NCBI GenBank assembly: GCA_002398365.1
Contig: DGYK01000031.1
Span: 62,263 to 126,262 of the forward strand
Origin: Flammeovirgaceae bacterium UBA5008
Lineage (GTDB): Bacteria > Bacteroidota > Bacteroidia > Cytophagales > Cyclobacteriaceae
Length of the DNA: 64,000 bases
Direction: 5' to 3'
Below the pieces are notes generated by a model, which saw only the letters and a program-made list of their open reading frames with translations, was not told the origin of the DNA and made no database searches. A program made the position numbers and the translations under genes. Positions 25,524 through 34,713 of this stretch are shown in pieces (position 1 is the first letter of the stretch; each line of letters begins with the position of its first letter).

Positions 25524-27428
25524 ATGAAGCGCCTCATTCTCATCACCACTGGTTTGTTATTCATCTTCCAAAGCTGCAATTCACCCAAGGAAGTAGCCGT
25601 CAAGCAATACACCGTCAACCAATTCATGGACATCGTGCAAATCAATGGTGGAGCTTTCTCACCCGATGAAACCAAAATTGTGTACAACAGTAAAGCCACC
25701 GGCATTTTCAATGCATACGAAATCGACATCAAAACCGGTGTTGAGAAGCAGCTCACCACTTCCACTGATAACGCGGTGTTCAGTCAATCCTATTTCCCAA
25801 CTGACAACCGCGTGCTCTACACCAGCGATAAAGGTGGCAATGAAATCAACCACTTGTTTGTATTATCACCCGATGGCTCCGTACAAGATCTGATTCAAGA
25901 CTCAACTGCCAAGGCGCAGTTTGCCGGATGGAGCTATAACAAAAAACTCATGTACTATTCTTCCAACAGCCGCGACAAACGATACTTCGATTTGTACAAC
26001 GTGCAGGTTTCTGGTGGCGAAACAAAAGTATATCCGTCCACACTCGTCTATAAAAATGAAAAAGGCCTCAACCCCGATGTGATGTCAAATGATGATCGCT
26101 ACATCGCGCTCAGCGAAACCATCACCACCAATAACTCCAACATGTATCTGCTCGATACACAATCTGGCAAACTCAATTTGCTTACCCAACACGATGGCAA
26201 TGCGCAATATAATGCCCAATACTTTAGCTTGGATGGCAAAACACTTTTCTACTTAACAGACGAAGGCAGCGAATTCATGTATCTCGCCAGCTACAACATC
26301 GAAACTGGCGAGAAGAAAAAAGTAGAGGAAGCCCCTTGGGATATCATGTACGCATATCTTTCTCGCAATGGAAAATACCGCGTGGTGGCAATCAACAACG
26401 ATGCCCGCACCGAAATCAAAATTTACAATGAGCAAGATGGAGGCAAATTAGTTTCCGTAGAAGGTTTGCCTGAAGGCGACATCACCGGTGTGAATATTTC
26501 TGATAGCGAAAAACTGATGTCCTTTTATGTGAGCAGCTCTAAGTCGCCCAGCAATTTGTTCGTCTACAATTTCGAAACAAAAGAAGTAAAGCAACTCACC
26601 AACACCATGACCAAAGAAATCAATCCTGATGATTTGGTAGCAGGTGAAGTAGTTCGCTTTAAATCATTCGATGGATTGGAAATACCGTGTCTGCTTTACA
26701 AGCCCAAAGGAATTAAAGAAGGTCAGAAAGTGCCGGCACTCTTGTGGATACACGGTGGCCCGGGCGGACAAACACGCTTGAATTATTCTGCCGCCTTGCA
26801 ACATTTAGTCAATCATGGCTATGCGGTGCTGGCTGTGAACAATCGTGGAAGCTCTGGTTATGGTAAAACTTTTTTTGCGGCAGACGATCGTAAGCATGGC
26901 AACGAAGATTTACGCGATTGTGTAGAGTCCAAAAAACTGTTGGCTTCATTGCCCTATATCGATGCCGACCGCATTGGAATTTATGGCGGCAGCTATGGTG
27001 GCTATATGGTTATGGCCGCACTTACATTTGCACCTGAAGAGTTTAAAGTAGGAGTTAATCTTTTTGGTGTCACCAATTGGATACGAACCTTGCGCAGCAT
27101 TCCATCGTGGTGGGAAGCGCAGCGCAAAGCCTTGTATATGGAATTAGGCGATCCGAACTCCATTGATTCGATAGCATTGTATGCCAAATCGCCACTCTTC
27201 CATACCGACAAAATCACCAAACCCTTTATTGTATTGCAAGGCAGCAACGACCCGCGCGTGTTGCAAGTCGAGTCAGATGAAATTGTGGCCAACGCTCGCA
27301 AAAATGGCGTGAAGGTAGAATACGTCATCTTCCCCGATGAAGGCCACGGTTTCGTGAAAAAAGAAAACAACATCAAAGCATCTGAAGAGGTATTGAAATT
27401 TTTGGATGCCAATTTGAAAGGCAATTAG
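25524..27428 (+). CDS. S9-family prolyl-oligopeptidase-like lipoprotein peptidase
   Basis: A 634-residue serine peptidase of the S9 (DPP IV/acylaminoacyl peptidase) group. The N-terminus is a lipoprotein signal (LLFIFQSC, Cys about residue 18), so it is probably anchored in the periplasm or outer membrane. A WD-like beta-propeller covers ~40-350 (GGAFSPDETKIVYNS, YFPTDNRVLYTSD, YFSLDGKTLFYLTD). The alpha/beta-hydrolase domain follows with the oxyanion motif WIHGGPGGQ, the nucleophile Ser490 in GGSYGGYM, Asp576 in GSNDPRV and His608 in DEGHGF. Likely substrates are short peptides. It stands alone between the GC-rich element and aguB. Confidence 0.93.
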   Translation: MKRLILITTGLLFIFQSCNSPKEVAVKQYTVNQFMDIVQINGGAFSPDETKIVYNSKATGIFNAYEIDIKTGVEKQLTTSTDNAVFSQSYFPTDNRVLYTSDKGGNEINHLFVLSPDGSVQDLIQDSTAKAQFAGWSYNKKLMYYSSNSRDKRYFDLYNVQVSGGETKVYPSTLVYKNEKGLNPDVMSNDDRYIALSETITTNNSNMYLLDTQSGKLNLLTQHDGNAQYNAQYFSLDGKTLFYLTDEGSEFMYLASYNIETGEKKKVEEAPWDIMYAYLSRNGKYRVVAINNDARTEIKIYNEQDGGKLVSVEGLPEGDITGVNISDSEKLMSFYVSSSKSPSNLFVYNFETKEVKQLTNTMTKEINPDDLVAGEVVRFKSFDGLEIPCLLYKPKGIKEGQKVPALLWIHGGPGGQTRLNYSAALQHLVNHGYAVLAVNNRGSSGYGKTFFAADDRKHGNEDLRDCVESKKLLASLPYIDADRIGIYGGSYGGYMVMAALTFAPEEFKVGVNLFGVTNWIRTLRSIPSWWEAQRKALYMELGDPNSIDSIALYAKSPLFHTDKITKPFIVLQGSNDPRVLQVESDEIVANARKNGVKVEYVIFPDEGHGFVKKENNIKASEEVLKFLDANLKGN

Positions 27429-27507
27429 AAAATTTAATGCTACTTTTTTACAGGTAAACAGTAACTTTACGACTTAATAGTTTTTACTCATTCAAAAATT
27501 AAGTAAA

Positions 27508-28389
27508 GTGGCAGGCAAACCCGTAAAAATCGGCACGGTGCAAATGAGCTGCACCGCAGAGCCAAAGCAAAATTTAGAAAAAGCAATTGTCAAAGTACGT
27601 GAGGCAGCGGCCAAAGGCGCACAAATTGTTTGCCTTCAAGAGCTGTTCACTTCGCTTTACTTCTGCGATGTAGAGGACTATGACAATTTTAAGTTGGCAG
27701 AAGCCATTCCTGGCCCTACAACCGATTCACTTTCGGCAGTGGCCAAAGAATTAGGCGTGGTGATCATTGCATCCCTTTTTGAGAAAAGAACCCAAGGCAT
27801 TTATCACAACACCACAGCCGTGCTCGATGCGGATGGCACCTATCTGGGTAAGTATCGCAAAATGCACATCCCGGATGATCCGGCCTATTATGAAAAATTC
27901 TATTTCACTCCGGGCGACTTAGGCTACAAAGTATTCAAAACCAAATTCGCTACCATTGGCATACTAATCTGTTGGGATCAATGGTATCCGGAAGCTTCCC
28001 GCATCACCGCATTGATGGGTGCCGAAGTTTTATTTTATCCAACTGCCATCGGGTGGGCAACCTCACAAGATGAAGCCACCAACACCGAGCAATATGGAGC
28101 GTGGCAAACCATTCAACGCAGCCACGCAGTGGCCAACGGATTGCACGTGGTGAGTGTGAACCGAGTAGGATTTGAACAGAATGGAGCTATGAAGTTCTGG
28201 GGCGGTTCATTCATTGCCAACCCACTCGGAACAATTCTCTATAAAGCTTCGCATGAGAATGAAGAAATCAATGTTACAGAAATTGACCTAAACAAAACAG
28301 ATAGCGTACGAGTGCACTGGCCCTTCATGCGCGACAGACGCATTGATTCGTATCAGCCGATCACCAAACGATTTATTGACGAAGACTAA
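27508..28389 (+). CDS. aguB: N-carbamoylputrescine amidase
   Basis: A 293-residue nitrilase-superfamily enzyme. The Glu-Lys-Cys triad is visible: E45 in CLQELFTSLYF, K118 in GKYRKMHIP and C155 in ILICWDQWYPE. The motif DDPAYYEKFYFTPGD and the C-terminal WPFMRDRRIDSY are characteristic of the AguB branch. It hydrolyses N-carbamoylputrescine to putrescine, CO2 and ammonia in the cytoplasm. The neighbouring agmatine deiminase gene makes its substrate, which supports the assignment. The start is GTG at 27508, just before the conserved strand VKIGTVQMSC. A word-repeat island lies between it and aguA. Confidence 0.95.
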   Translation: MAGKPVKIGTVQMSCTAEPKQNLEKAIVKVREAAAKGAQIVCLQELFTSLYFCDVEDYDNFKLAEAIPGPTTDSLSAVAKELGVVIIASLFEKRTQGIYHNTTAVLDADGTYLGKYRKMHIPDDPAYYEKFYFTPGDLGYKVFKTKFATIGILICWDQWYPEASRITALMGAEVLFYPTAIGWATSQDEATNTEQYGAWQTIQRSHAVANGLHVVSVNRVGFEQNGAMKFWGGSFIANPLGTILYKASHENEEINVTEIDLNKTDSVRVHWPFMRDRRIDSYQPITKRFIDED

Positions 28390-28398
28390 ATTATAGTA

Positions 28399-28450
<52 letters not shown>

Positions 28451-28452
28451 TT

Positions 28453-29490
28453 ATGAATACACCCAAACAACTTGGCTATCACTTTCCTGCAGAGTTTGCA
28501 CCACACACAGCAACATGGTTGAGCTGGCCACACAAAGAAGCTTCATGGCCGGGAAAGATCGACACGATTTTTCCCGTGTATGCTGAATTTATTAAGTGTG
28601 TAGCAGAAGGCGAGCAAGTGAATATCAACGTGGCGAATGATGCCATGAAACAATTTGCCATTGGTCATTTGGAAACAGTAGGAGCCGATCTGAAAAATAT
28701 AAATTTCTTTATGCATCCTACGAACGATGCGTGGTGCCGCGATCACGGGCCTGCATTTTTAATTCATCCCACCGAAAAGAAAAAGATGATTGTAGACTGG
28801 GGCTACAATGCGTGGGGTGGAAAGTACCCGCCCTTCGATTTGGACGATGTGATCCCAACATTGATTGCAAAACATTACAATATTCCGGTGGTACATCCTG
28901 GCATTGTGATGGAAGGAGGATCGGTTGAGTTTAATGGCAAGGGCACCTTGTTGACTACTCGTGCTTGCTTGCTGAATCCAAATCGCAACCCACACTTAAA
29001 TCAAGCGCAGATTGAAGAATACCTCAGCAACTACTACGGAGTAAATCATATTCTTTGGTTGGGCGATGGAATTATCGGAGACGATACCGATGGACATATT
29101 GACGACCTCACCCGTTTTGTGAATAGCGATACCGTGGTGACGATTGTGGAGGAAAACAAGAAGGATGAGAACTACGAGATTTTACAAGACAATTTAAAAG
29201 AACTCAGTACACTTCGATTGGAGAATGGAAAACAACTCAACATCGTTGAGCTTCCCATGCCTTCGGCTGTGATCTACGATGATCAGCGCTTGCCGGCATC
29301 GTATGCCAATTTTTATATTGCCAATAAGTTTGTCGTGGTTCCTACCTTCCGCGACAAAAATGATGAAAAGGCACTACAGATACTTCAATCTTGTTTTCCT
29401 GATCGTCAGGTAATAGGACTCGACTCGACTGATATTATTTGGGGCTTGGGATCGTTTCACTGTTTGAGCCAACAGGAACCAGCTGTTTAA
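28453..29490 (+). CDS. aguA: Agmatine deiminase
   Basis: A 345-residue guanidino-group-modifying enzyme of the peptidyl-arginine deiminase/AguA family. It converts agmatine to N-carbamoylputrescine and ammonia. Family motifs are in order: ATWLSWPHKEASWPG near the N-terminus, NDAWCRDHGPAF, VDWGYNAWGGKYPPFD, VMEGGSVEFNGKGTLLTT and GDDTDGHIDDLTRF. The catalytic Cys337 sits in LGSFHCLSQQEP at the C-terminus. Together with aguB it forms the agmatine route to putrescine. An arginine decarboxylase is needed to feed it and is not in this window. The stop abuts the stop of the convergent coiled-coil gene. Confidence 0.96.
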   Translation: MNTPKQLGYHFPAEFAPHTATWLSWPHKEASWPGKIDTIFPVYAEFIKCVAEGEQVNINVANDAMKQFAIGHLETVGADLKNINFFMHPTNDAWCRDHGPAFLIHPTEKKKMIVDWGYNAWGGKYPPFDLDDVIPTLIAKHYNIPVVHPGIVMEGGSVEFNGKGTLLTTRACLLNPNRNPHLNQAQIEEYLSNYYGVNHILWLGDGIIGDDTDGHIDDLTRFVNSDTVVTIVEENKKDENYEILQDNLKELSTLRLENGKQLNIVELPMPSAVIYDDQRLPASYANFYIANKFVVVPTFRDKNDEKALQILQSCFPDRQVIGLDSTDIIWGLGSFHCLSQQEPAV

Positions 29491-29832
29491 TTAACCAAAG
29501 AGATTCGCTTTTTCTTCTAAAGTCCAGACCCTTTTTGAAATAGACAGAATTTCTTTCAGTAGTACATCATTCTTGATTTCGTGCTTCAAAGACTCACTCC
29601 TCAGTTCCTTTGTCTGTTGTTGTAGTTCTTTTGTCTGTTGTTGTAACTCCCTAGTCTCTCGTTGCAGCTCTTTTGTTTGCATTTGGAGTTCATCAATTTG
29701 CTCCGATTTCTTGTCGATTCTTGCCAAAACTTCTTTAAATAAATGATCGTGACTGTCCAATCGATCCAGTATCCGATCGGTCTTCAACAGATATTCAGCC
29801 AGAAGCTCAATTATTTTTTCTTCGTTCTTCAT
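29491..29832 (-). CDS. Small heptad-repeat coiled-coil protein
   Basis: A 113-residue protein without signal peptide. Residues ~45-80 are four near-identical heptads of the type LQQQTKE, encoded by a 21-bp tandem DNA repeat. The flanking segments are also helical (IIELLAEYLLKTDRILDRLD; LLKEILSISKRVWTLEEK). It should form a long parallel coiled coil. No catalytic or membrane motif is seen and I cannot assign a function. Its stop touches the stop of aguA (29490/29491). The repeat number may vary between strains. Confidence 0.7.
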   Translation of the reverse strand: MKNEEKIIELLAEYLLKTDRILDRLDSHDHLFKEVLARIDKKSEQIDELQMQTKELQRETRELQQQTKELQQQTKELRSESLKHEIKNDVLLKEILSISKRVWTLEEKANLFG

Positions 29833-29889
29833 ACAAACAAGATAGTTATCTATGAGATGAAATTAATAATAAGCAATCTAATTTCAAAA

Positions 29890-30462
29890 TTAGCTTTCAA
29901 AACAAAGTAAATCCATGGGGGTTAGGCAATGAGTGAGCCTAATATCGTTGTTGTTTAAGTCCTCCAGTGCTTCGCAAGGTTCCTCGCAAGAAACACCTAT
30001 TCGTTGGCAGTCGGCCCGGCAGGAAGCTAAGAACCGATCGTAAAAACCTTTACCGTAACCAACGCGATGCCCTTGCACGTCAACTGCTAAAAGCGGAACG
30101 ATCACTATATCAATTTTTTCAGCTGGAGTGGGAACACCCTGCTGTGGCTCGAGTATACCCCACTTATTTTTTTTGAGTTGATGCAGTCCCTCGAAGTAAA
30201 TGTTTTCCAAGTGATCACCTACTACTTTAGGAATCGATAAACGTACGTGCGGAAACTCTCTGCGAATGCGATCGATGATAGGCCACGTGTCTGGTTCACG
30301 CTTGGATTCAATCGGCAAAAAAATATGCAGACATCGAATGAATGAAAGATCGATGTGTGTGAAGAATTGTTGATAAAGTTGAAAATTGAGTTGCTGATAC
30401 GCAGCGTCTGTCAGAGCCAGCCTTTTTACAAGGTATATTTTTCTGGCTTCTGCTTTAGTCAT
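29890..30462 (-). CDS. 5-formyltetrahydrofolate cyclo-ligase
   Basis: A 190-residue enzyme that converts 5-formyl-THF to 5,10-methenyl-THF with ATP, recycling a storage folate. The family signature is complete (IVPLLAVDVQGHRVGYGKGF followed by YDRFL). The N-terminal substrate segment is also typical (IFLPIESKREPDTWPII). Its start overlaps the end of bshC by 8 nt, so the genes are probably co-transcribed. Length is normal for the family. Confidence 0.93.
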   Translation of the reverse strand: MTKAEARKIYLVKRLALTDAAYQQLNFQLYQQFFTHIDLSFIRCLHIFLPIESKREPDTWPIIDRIRREFPHVRLSIPKVVGDHLENIYFEGLHQLKKNKWGILEPQQGVPTPAEKIDIVIVPLLAVDVQGHRVGYGKGFYDRFLASCRADCQRIGVSCEEPCEALEDLNNNDIRLTHCLTPMDLLCFES

Positions 30463-32017
30463 AGATCAACACGTTGAAAGAAAAATCAAAAGGAACAAGT
30501 TGCTCTGACACCTTTGAAATAAAGGCAGAATCACTTTGGTAAAAATTCAGGAAGTTGTCAGTGCGTTCTTGCAAACCTCCATTTGGAAATAGCGCATCTT
30601 TTACCGCTTCAATTTGTTGAAGTTTTTCAGAATGTAAGCGCTTTTCGGCTCGCAACATCTTTTTCTCAATTTTCTCCAACCCACTTAACGTGCGTTGTGT
30701 TTCAGCACCTACAAATTTTGAAAGAGTAGAATCAATTTTGGATGCACGCTCTTTTACTTGCTGTAATATTTGCTGAATGGATTCTAATTCTTGGCCCAGT
30801 GATAGTTCATTCGCACTGTTCTTAGCGATCCAATGATTGAAGAGATAATTTTTCTCTTCAAACAAATCTTTGATCTCTAACTTCGTCTTTTCAAATTTTT
30901 TGAAAGTGGGCTGATCGATCACCATCGCGAAGGAGCGTGGAAGTAAAATCGGAAAGGGAGTATGAAAATTTTCAAATACGCCTTTCAGTTGAAGCCAGTA
31001 AACCAATTCTGCAGGGCCACCGCAATAAGCGAGGTTAGGCAGTATCAACTCCTGGTATAAGGGTCGAAGCACTACATTGGGACTGAATTTTTCAGGTTCA
31101 GTTTCAGCCATCCGAATCATTTCTGATTCCGAAAACTTTAAATCCGTATCCACCACCTGATAGCCTTGAGCCGTTTTTTCGATTCGGCTGCGCAAGCCAT
31201 CCACTAAATAAAAGAAGTTAATCTCACGCGCATTTACTTGTGTATGGTATCCGAGTGCGTGTAATTTCTCCGTGGCCTCATCGACTGATTTTTTGGCGCT
31301 GTGCTTTATCAGATCATCTTTGATTATCGGCACTAATGCTTTTTTCAGATTTTGATTATCCGCATCAACGACCACCAATCCTTCATTGCCAAACAGAGCA
31401 TTCACGTAATGTCGGACTGCCTCCGAAAGATTTTTACTTTTCGAATACGCTTCCTGAAAAACAGAAATATCACCCGGCACTTCGGGTAGCAAGGCCTTTA
31501 ACTCTTTCGTGTGAAAGCGACCTACCGCTCCTTGTTGCTCAGTTTGCCACACATACTTCTTTCCATAAAGCCGGAAGTATTTGATCTCTTCATAATCATG
31601 ATCTTCTGATGCCATCCAATAAACAGGCACAAAGTGATGCTTCGGATATGCTGCTTTTAGTTCTTTACACGCATTGATCACCGTAATGATCTTATAGATA
31701 AAATAAAGCGGCCCGGTGAAGATGTTGAGCTGGTGCCCAGTGGTGACAGTAAATGTTTTTGCATCACGCAGTGAATCGATGTTCCCTTTTACTTTTTCGG
31801 TAACAACCAGATTGCTGTATTGATTTTTTAACTCGTTGACTAGAACTTCCCGCTGTGCTGTTGAGAAAGAAGATTTCTCAGTGATCTGCTCTTTAAAATT
31901 AGAAACGCAAGGAAAGCGATGATAAAAATTTTGTAATACTTCTTTTTGTCGGATGTAATCAAGAAAGAATGAACTAAAGGCGTGGGTCTCAGAAAAGTCA
32001 ATCTTTCTTGTCTTCAT
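30455..32017 (-). CDS. bshC: Bacillithiol biosynthesis cysteine-adding enzyme BshC
   Basis: A 520-residue cytoplasmic enzyme that adds cysteine to glucosaminyl-malate in the last step of bacillithiol synthesis. Recognisable segments are TVTTGHQLNIFTGPLYFIYK, VPVYWMASEDHDYEEI, YCGGPAELVYWLQLKGVF and the C-terminal coiled-coil region (KIEKKMLRAEKRLHSEKL). BshC is widespread in Bacteroidota, which use bacillithiol as their low-molecular thiol. bshA and bshB are not in the window. The gene overlaps the cyclo-ligase gene downstream. Confidence 0.95.
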   Translation of the reverse strand: MKTRKIDFSETHAFSSFFLDYIRQKEVLQNFYHRFPCVSNFKEQITEKSSFSTAQREVLVNELKNQYSNLVVTEKVKGNIDSLRDAKTFTVTTGHQLNIFTGPLYFIYKIITVINACKELKAAYPKHHFVPVYWMASEDHDYEEIKYFRLYGKKYVWQTEQQGAVGRFHTKELKALLPEVPGDISVFQEAYSKSKNLSEAVRHYVNALFGNEGLVVVDADNQNLKKALVPIIKDDLIKHSAKKSVDEATEKLHALGYHTQVNAREINFFYLVDGLRSRIEKTAQGYQVVDTDLKFSESEMIRMAETEPEKFSPNVVLRPLYQELILPNLAYCGGPAELVYWLQLKGVFENFHTPFPILLPRSFAMVIDQPTFKKFEKTKLEIKDLFEEKNYLFNHWIAKNSANELSLGQELESIQQILQQVKERASKIDSTLSKFVGAETQRTLSGLEKIEKKMLRAEKRLHSEKLQQIEAVKDALFPNGGLQERTDNFLNFYQSDSAFISKVSEQLVPFDFSFNVLIYD

Positions 32018-32121
32018 ACAGGTATCAGCAACAAATCAGATAATTATAAAGCATAATCGCAACTAACGTTTTGATTGGCTGTCGGGTTCGTGGATGAGTG
32101 GCAATAATTTGTTAATAAATT

Positions 32122-33432
32122 CTAAACAACCTCGGCCATCAAATCAAACTCGGTAGCGCTTTTCACTTTGGCATCTACAAAGTCACCAATGCGCAGATAG
32201 TTGCTGGTGCCTTCAAAGATGACTTCATTATCTACCTCGGGTGAGTCGTGCTCAGTGCGGCCAATAAAACTGCCGCCCTCTTTGCGATCCACCAGTACTT
32301 TAAATGTTTTGCCCACTTTCGTTTGATTCAACTCCAACGAAATTCCCTGTTGCAATTCCATTAGCGCATCCACACGCTCTTGCTTCACTTCTGCAGGCAC
32401 ATCATCTTCCATTGAATGCGAATGCGTATTCTCTTCATGTGAATAAGGGAAAACACCCAGTCGATCAAAGCGAGCGGTTTCTACAAAGCGCATCATCTCA
32501 TCAAAGTGTGCTTCCGTTTCACTTGGGTGTCCGGCAATCAATGTGGTTCGAATGGCAATGCCCGGCACCTTTTCGCGAATGGTTTGTAGTAACTCCTCTG
32601 TTTTTTCGCGCGTGATTCCTCTGCGCATGATTTTCAACATTTCAGAAGAGCCGTGTTGCAAAGGAATATCGAGATAATTGCAAATGTTCGGACGCTCCGC
32701 CATTGTGTCGAGCACATCCAACGGAAAGCCTGCCGGAAATGCATAGTGCAGACGAATCCAATCAATGCCTTCTACATCGGAAAGGCGTTTCAGTAAATCG
32801 GACAGGTTTCTTTTTTTATAAATATCCAATCCGTAGTAGGTCGAATCCTGCGCGATGAGCAACAATTCTTTCGTTCCATTCTTAGCTAAATTCTTTGCCT
32901 CCAACACCAACTCTTCGATGGGGCGAGAAATGTGTTTGCCACGCATCAACGGAATGGCGCAAAACGAACAAGGTCGGTCGCAGCCTTCGGAAATTTTTAA
33001 GTACGCAAAATGACTAGGGTTGGTAAGAATCCTCTCGCCCACCAACTCATGCTTGTAATTGGCGTTGAGTTGTTTCAGTAATCTTGAAAGATCGCGTGTG
33101 CCAAACCACGCATCCACTTCCGGAATTTCTTTTTCCAAATCCTGACTGTAGCGCTGCGATAAGCAACCGGTAACATATACTTTTTCTACAATACCTTCTT
33201 CTTTGGCATCCACATACCGAAGAATGGTATCGATCGATTCTTGCTTGGCATTGTCAATAAATCCACAGGTGTTGATCACCACAATATTCGAATCGTCTTT
33301 TTTAGATTCGTGTGTGGCGTCAATTCCATTACCCTTCAATTGGGTTAGCAATACCTCTGAGTCTACCAGGTTTTTAGAGCATCCCAGCGTGACAATATTG
33401 ACTTTGGTCTTTTTGGCTCCTTTGGTTTTCAA
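32122..33432 (-). CDS. rimO: Ribosomal protein S12 methylthiotransferase RimO
   Basis: A radical-SAM enzyme that methylthiolates an aspartate of ribosomal protein S12. The N-terminal domain supplies three Cys (TLGCSKNLVDS, INTCGFIDNAKQES, VTGCLSQRY). The radical-SAM cluster motif is SEGCDRPCSFCAIP, followed by RGKHISRP. A C-terminal TRAM domain binds RNA. I place the start at the TTG at 33432 (LKTKGAKKTKVNIVTLG, 436 residues). The usual family length fits, and a perfect -7 box lies between this codon and the ATG at 33492. The longer reading would be translated from a codon upstream of the promoter. Confidence 0.93.
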   Translation of the reverse strand: MKTKGAKKTKVNIVTLGCSKNLVDSEVLLTQLKGNGIDATHESKKDDSNIVVINTCGFIDNAKQESIDTILRYVDAKEEGIVEKVYVTGCLSQRYSQDLEKEIPEVDAWFGTRDLSRLLKQLNANYKHELVGERILTNPSHFAYLKISEGCDRPCSFCAIPLMRGKHISRPIEELVLEAKNLAKNGTKELLLIAQDSTYYGLDIYKKRNLSDLLKRLSDVEGIDWIRLHYAFPAGFPLDVLDTMAERPNICNYLDIPLQHGSSEMLKIMRRGITREKTEELLQTIREKVPGIAIRTTLIAGHPSETEAHFDEMMRFVETARFDRLGVFPYSHEENTHSHSMEDDVPAEVKQERVDALMELQQGISLELNQTKVGKTFKVLVDRKEGGSFIGRTEHDSPEVDNEVIFEGTSNYLRIGDFVDAKVKSATEFDLMAEVV

Positions 33433-33450
33433 TTTCTGTAAATAAGAGGG

Positions 33451-33458
33451 CAAATTTA
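33451..33458 (-). promoter_or_regulatory. Predicted -7 box of rimO
   Basis: On the minus strand the sequence is TAAATTTG, a full match to TAnnTTTG, 19 nt upstream of the TTG codon chosen as rimO start. It lies downstream of the alternative ATG at 33492 and therefore argues against that start. Confidence 0.6.
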
Positions 33459-33503
33459 CAAAAAATACGGCCTGAGGAACGGCACTTGGCACAATCGTTG
33501 AAG

Positions 33504-33511
33504 TATATTTG
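33504..33511 (+). promoter_or_regulatory. Predicted -7 box of the DUF6452-like gene
   Basis: TATATTTG is a full TAnnTTTG match, 11 nt upstream of the ATG at 33523. The spacing implies a very short leader. It supports 33523 rather than 33514 as the start. The upstream TTG is only 15 nt away, so the -33 element is unclear. Confidence 0.5.
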
Positions 33512-33522
33512 CCATGCTATCT

Positions 33523-34008
33523 ATGACCCGATTTCTTCTTTTTTTGATGACTATTCTGGTAGGAGCGTCCTGCTTTAATGAACCCGACTGCATTGTTACG
33601 GCAACTACTGCCATCAAATTGGACTTTAAGCAAACAAAGACCAACAGTGTCACTCTTATCAAATCGGTAGTTGACTCTGCGGTAATATTTAAATATGTAA
33701 AGGTTTCTGGTATTTCTGGCGATTACCTTAAAGATACAACCACCGCGACCCTTTCATTACCTATTAATCCAAAAGAGAAAACCATTACTTATTATCTCTT
33801 TCGGCAATCGGAATCAGGGGCGAGCACGCGCTTAGATTCCATTAAGTTTAGTTTTGCTGAAGAAACCCGCGTGATTGCGCCAAGCTGTGGAGCCTATACT
33901 TTTTTTCTGGACCTGAAAGTTGTGCAAACCAGCTTTAACCAGACGCAGTATAAAGTTACCAGTACCCGTTTATTAAAAAATACAACCAATGTGCAGATAT
34001 CTCTTTAG
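33523..34008 (+). CDS. Exported DUF6452-like protein
   Basis: A 161-residue exported protein. The start at 33523 (MTRFLLFLMTILVGASC) gives a clean signal peptide ending in a Cys that may be lipidated, although the lipobox is not canonical. The mature part begins CFNEPDCIVTATT and is beta-rich. The Asp-Cys near the N-terminus and a second Cys (IAPSCGAYTFF) could form a disulfide. From memory the layout matches DUF6452, usually found just before a DUF6048 barrel gene in Bacteroidota, and such a gene follows here with a 20-nt overlap. Function is unknown; an envelope role is inferred. Confidence 0.78.
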   Translation: MTRFLLFLMTILVGASCFNEPDCIVTATTAIKLDFKQTKTNSVTLIKSVVDSAVIFKYVKVSGISGDYLKDTTTATLSLPINPKEKTITYYLFRQSESGASTRLDSIKFSFAEETRVIAPSCGAYTFFLDLKVVQTSFNQTQYKVTSTRLLKNTTNVQISL

Positions 34009-34675
34009 TATCCTCGCCATTTGTTGGGTGTTGCAGGTTCAGGCGCAGGAAGAACCACCACCACCAAAAAAAGTTCGGATTGATACAGTTCATAAAAGTT
34101 ACGTACCCACGGGTTTGCGCATTGGCACAGACGTGCTGGCATTAATCCGCAGTAAAGACAATTCATTTAAAGGATGGGAAATTAACTTCGATACAGATCT
34201 GCACCGGTATTTTGTATCAGTAGACTATGGCTACTGGGCAACAAATCAGCTTTTAGGCAACGGCCGGTATACTAACTCGGGTCATTACTTGCGATTTGGT
34301 GCGGACGTAAATTTTCTGTTGAAAGATCCTGAAAAGAACATGTTTTTTTTGGGGATGCGCTATGGAATATCTTCATTCAACGAAAGCGTTCAATATTCGA
34401 ATACTGCGATGTATTCCGGTTTTGGCACCAATTCGTATTCACGATCCAATGGTAATTTAAGCGGGCATTGGATTGAGATTACCACTGGCTTGAGGGTGAA
34501 GATTGTGAGCGGTTTTTGGATGGGCTGCACCGCCCGACTAAAGTTTGCTCCTGCCGTCAGTGGCTTTGGTCAACTCTTACCCTACGATATGCCGGGGTAT
34601 GGAATTGTAGAGGAGGCTCCTTACTGGGGTTTTAATTATCAGCTCTTTTGGCGATTGCCTTTTAAAACGAAATAA
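33989..34675 (+). CDS. DUF6048-like outer-membrane protein
   Basis: A 228-residue exported protein with signal peptide (LFSILAICWVLQVQAQ). A Pro-rich linker (EEPPPPKK) follows. The rest is a run of amphipathic beta strands (FSVDYGYW-like, YLRFGADVNFLL, NMFFLGMRYGISSF, HWIEITTGLRVKI, NYQLFWRLPF). This fits a small outer-membrane barrel. It overlaps the preceding DUF6452-like gene by 20 nt, a pairing I recall as conserved in the phylum. The two probably work together at the outer membrane, but no activity is known to me. Confidence 0.8.
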   Translation: MCRYLFSILAICWVLQVQAQEEPPPPKKVRIDTVHKSYVPTGLRIGTDVLALIRSKDNSFKGWEINFDTDLHRYFVSVDYGYWATNQLLGNGRYTNSGHYLRFGADVNFLLKDPEKNMFFLGMRYGISSFNESVQYSNTAMYSGFGTNSYSRSNGNLSGHWIEITTGLRVKIVSGFWMGCTARLKFAPAVSGFGQLLPYDMPGYGIVEEAPYWGFNYQLFWRLPFKTK

Positions 34676-34713
34676 TTTAGTTTTAAATAACAATTTCAAA
34701 ACCTTTACCAACT

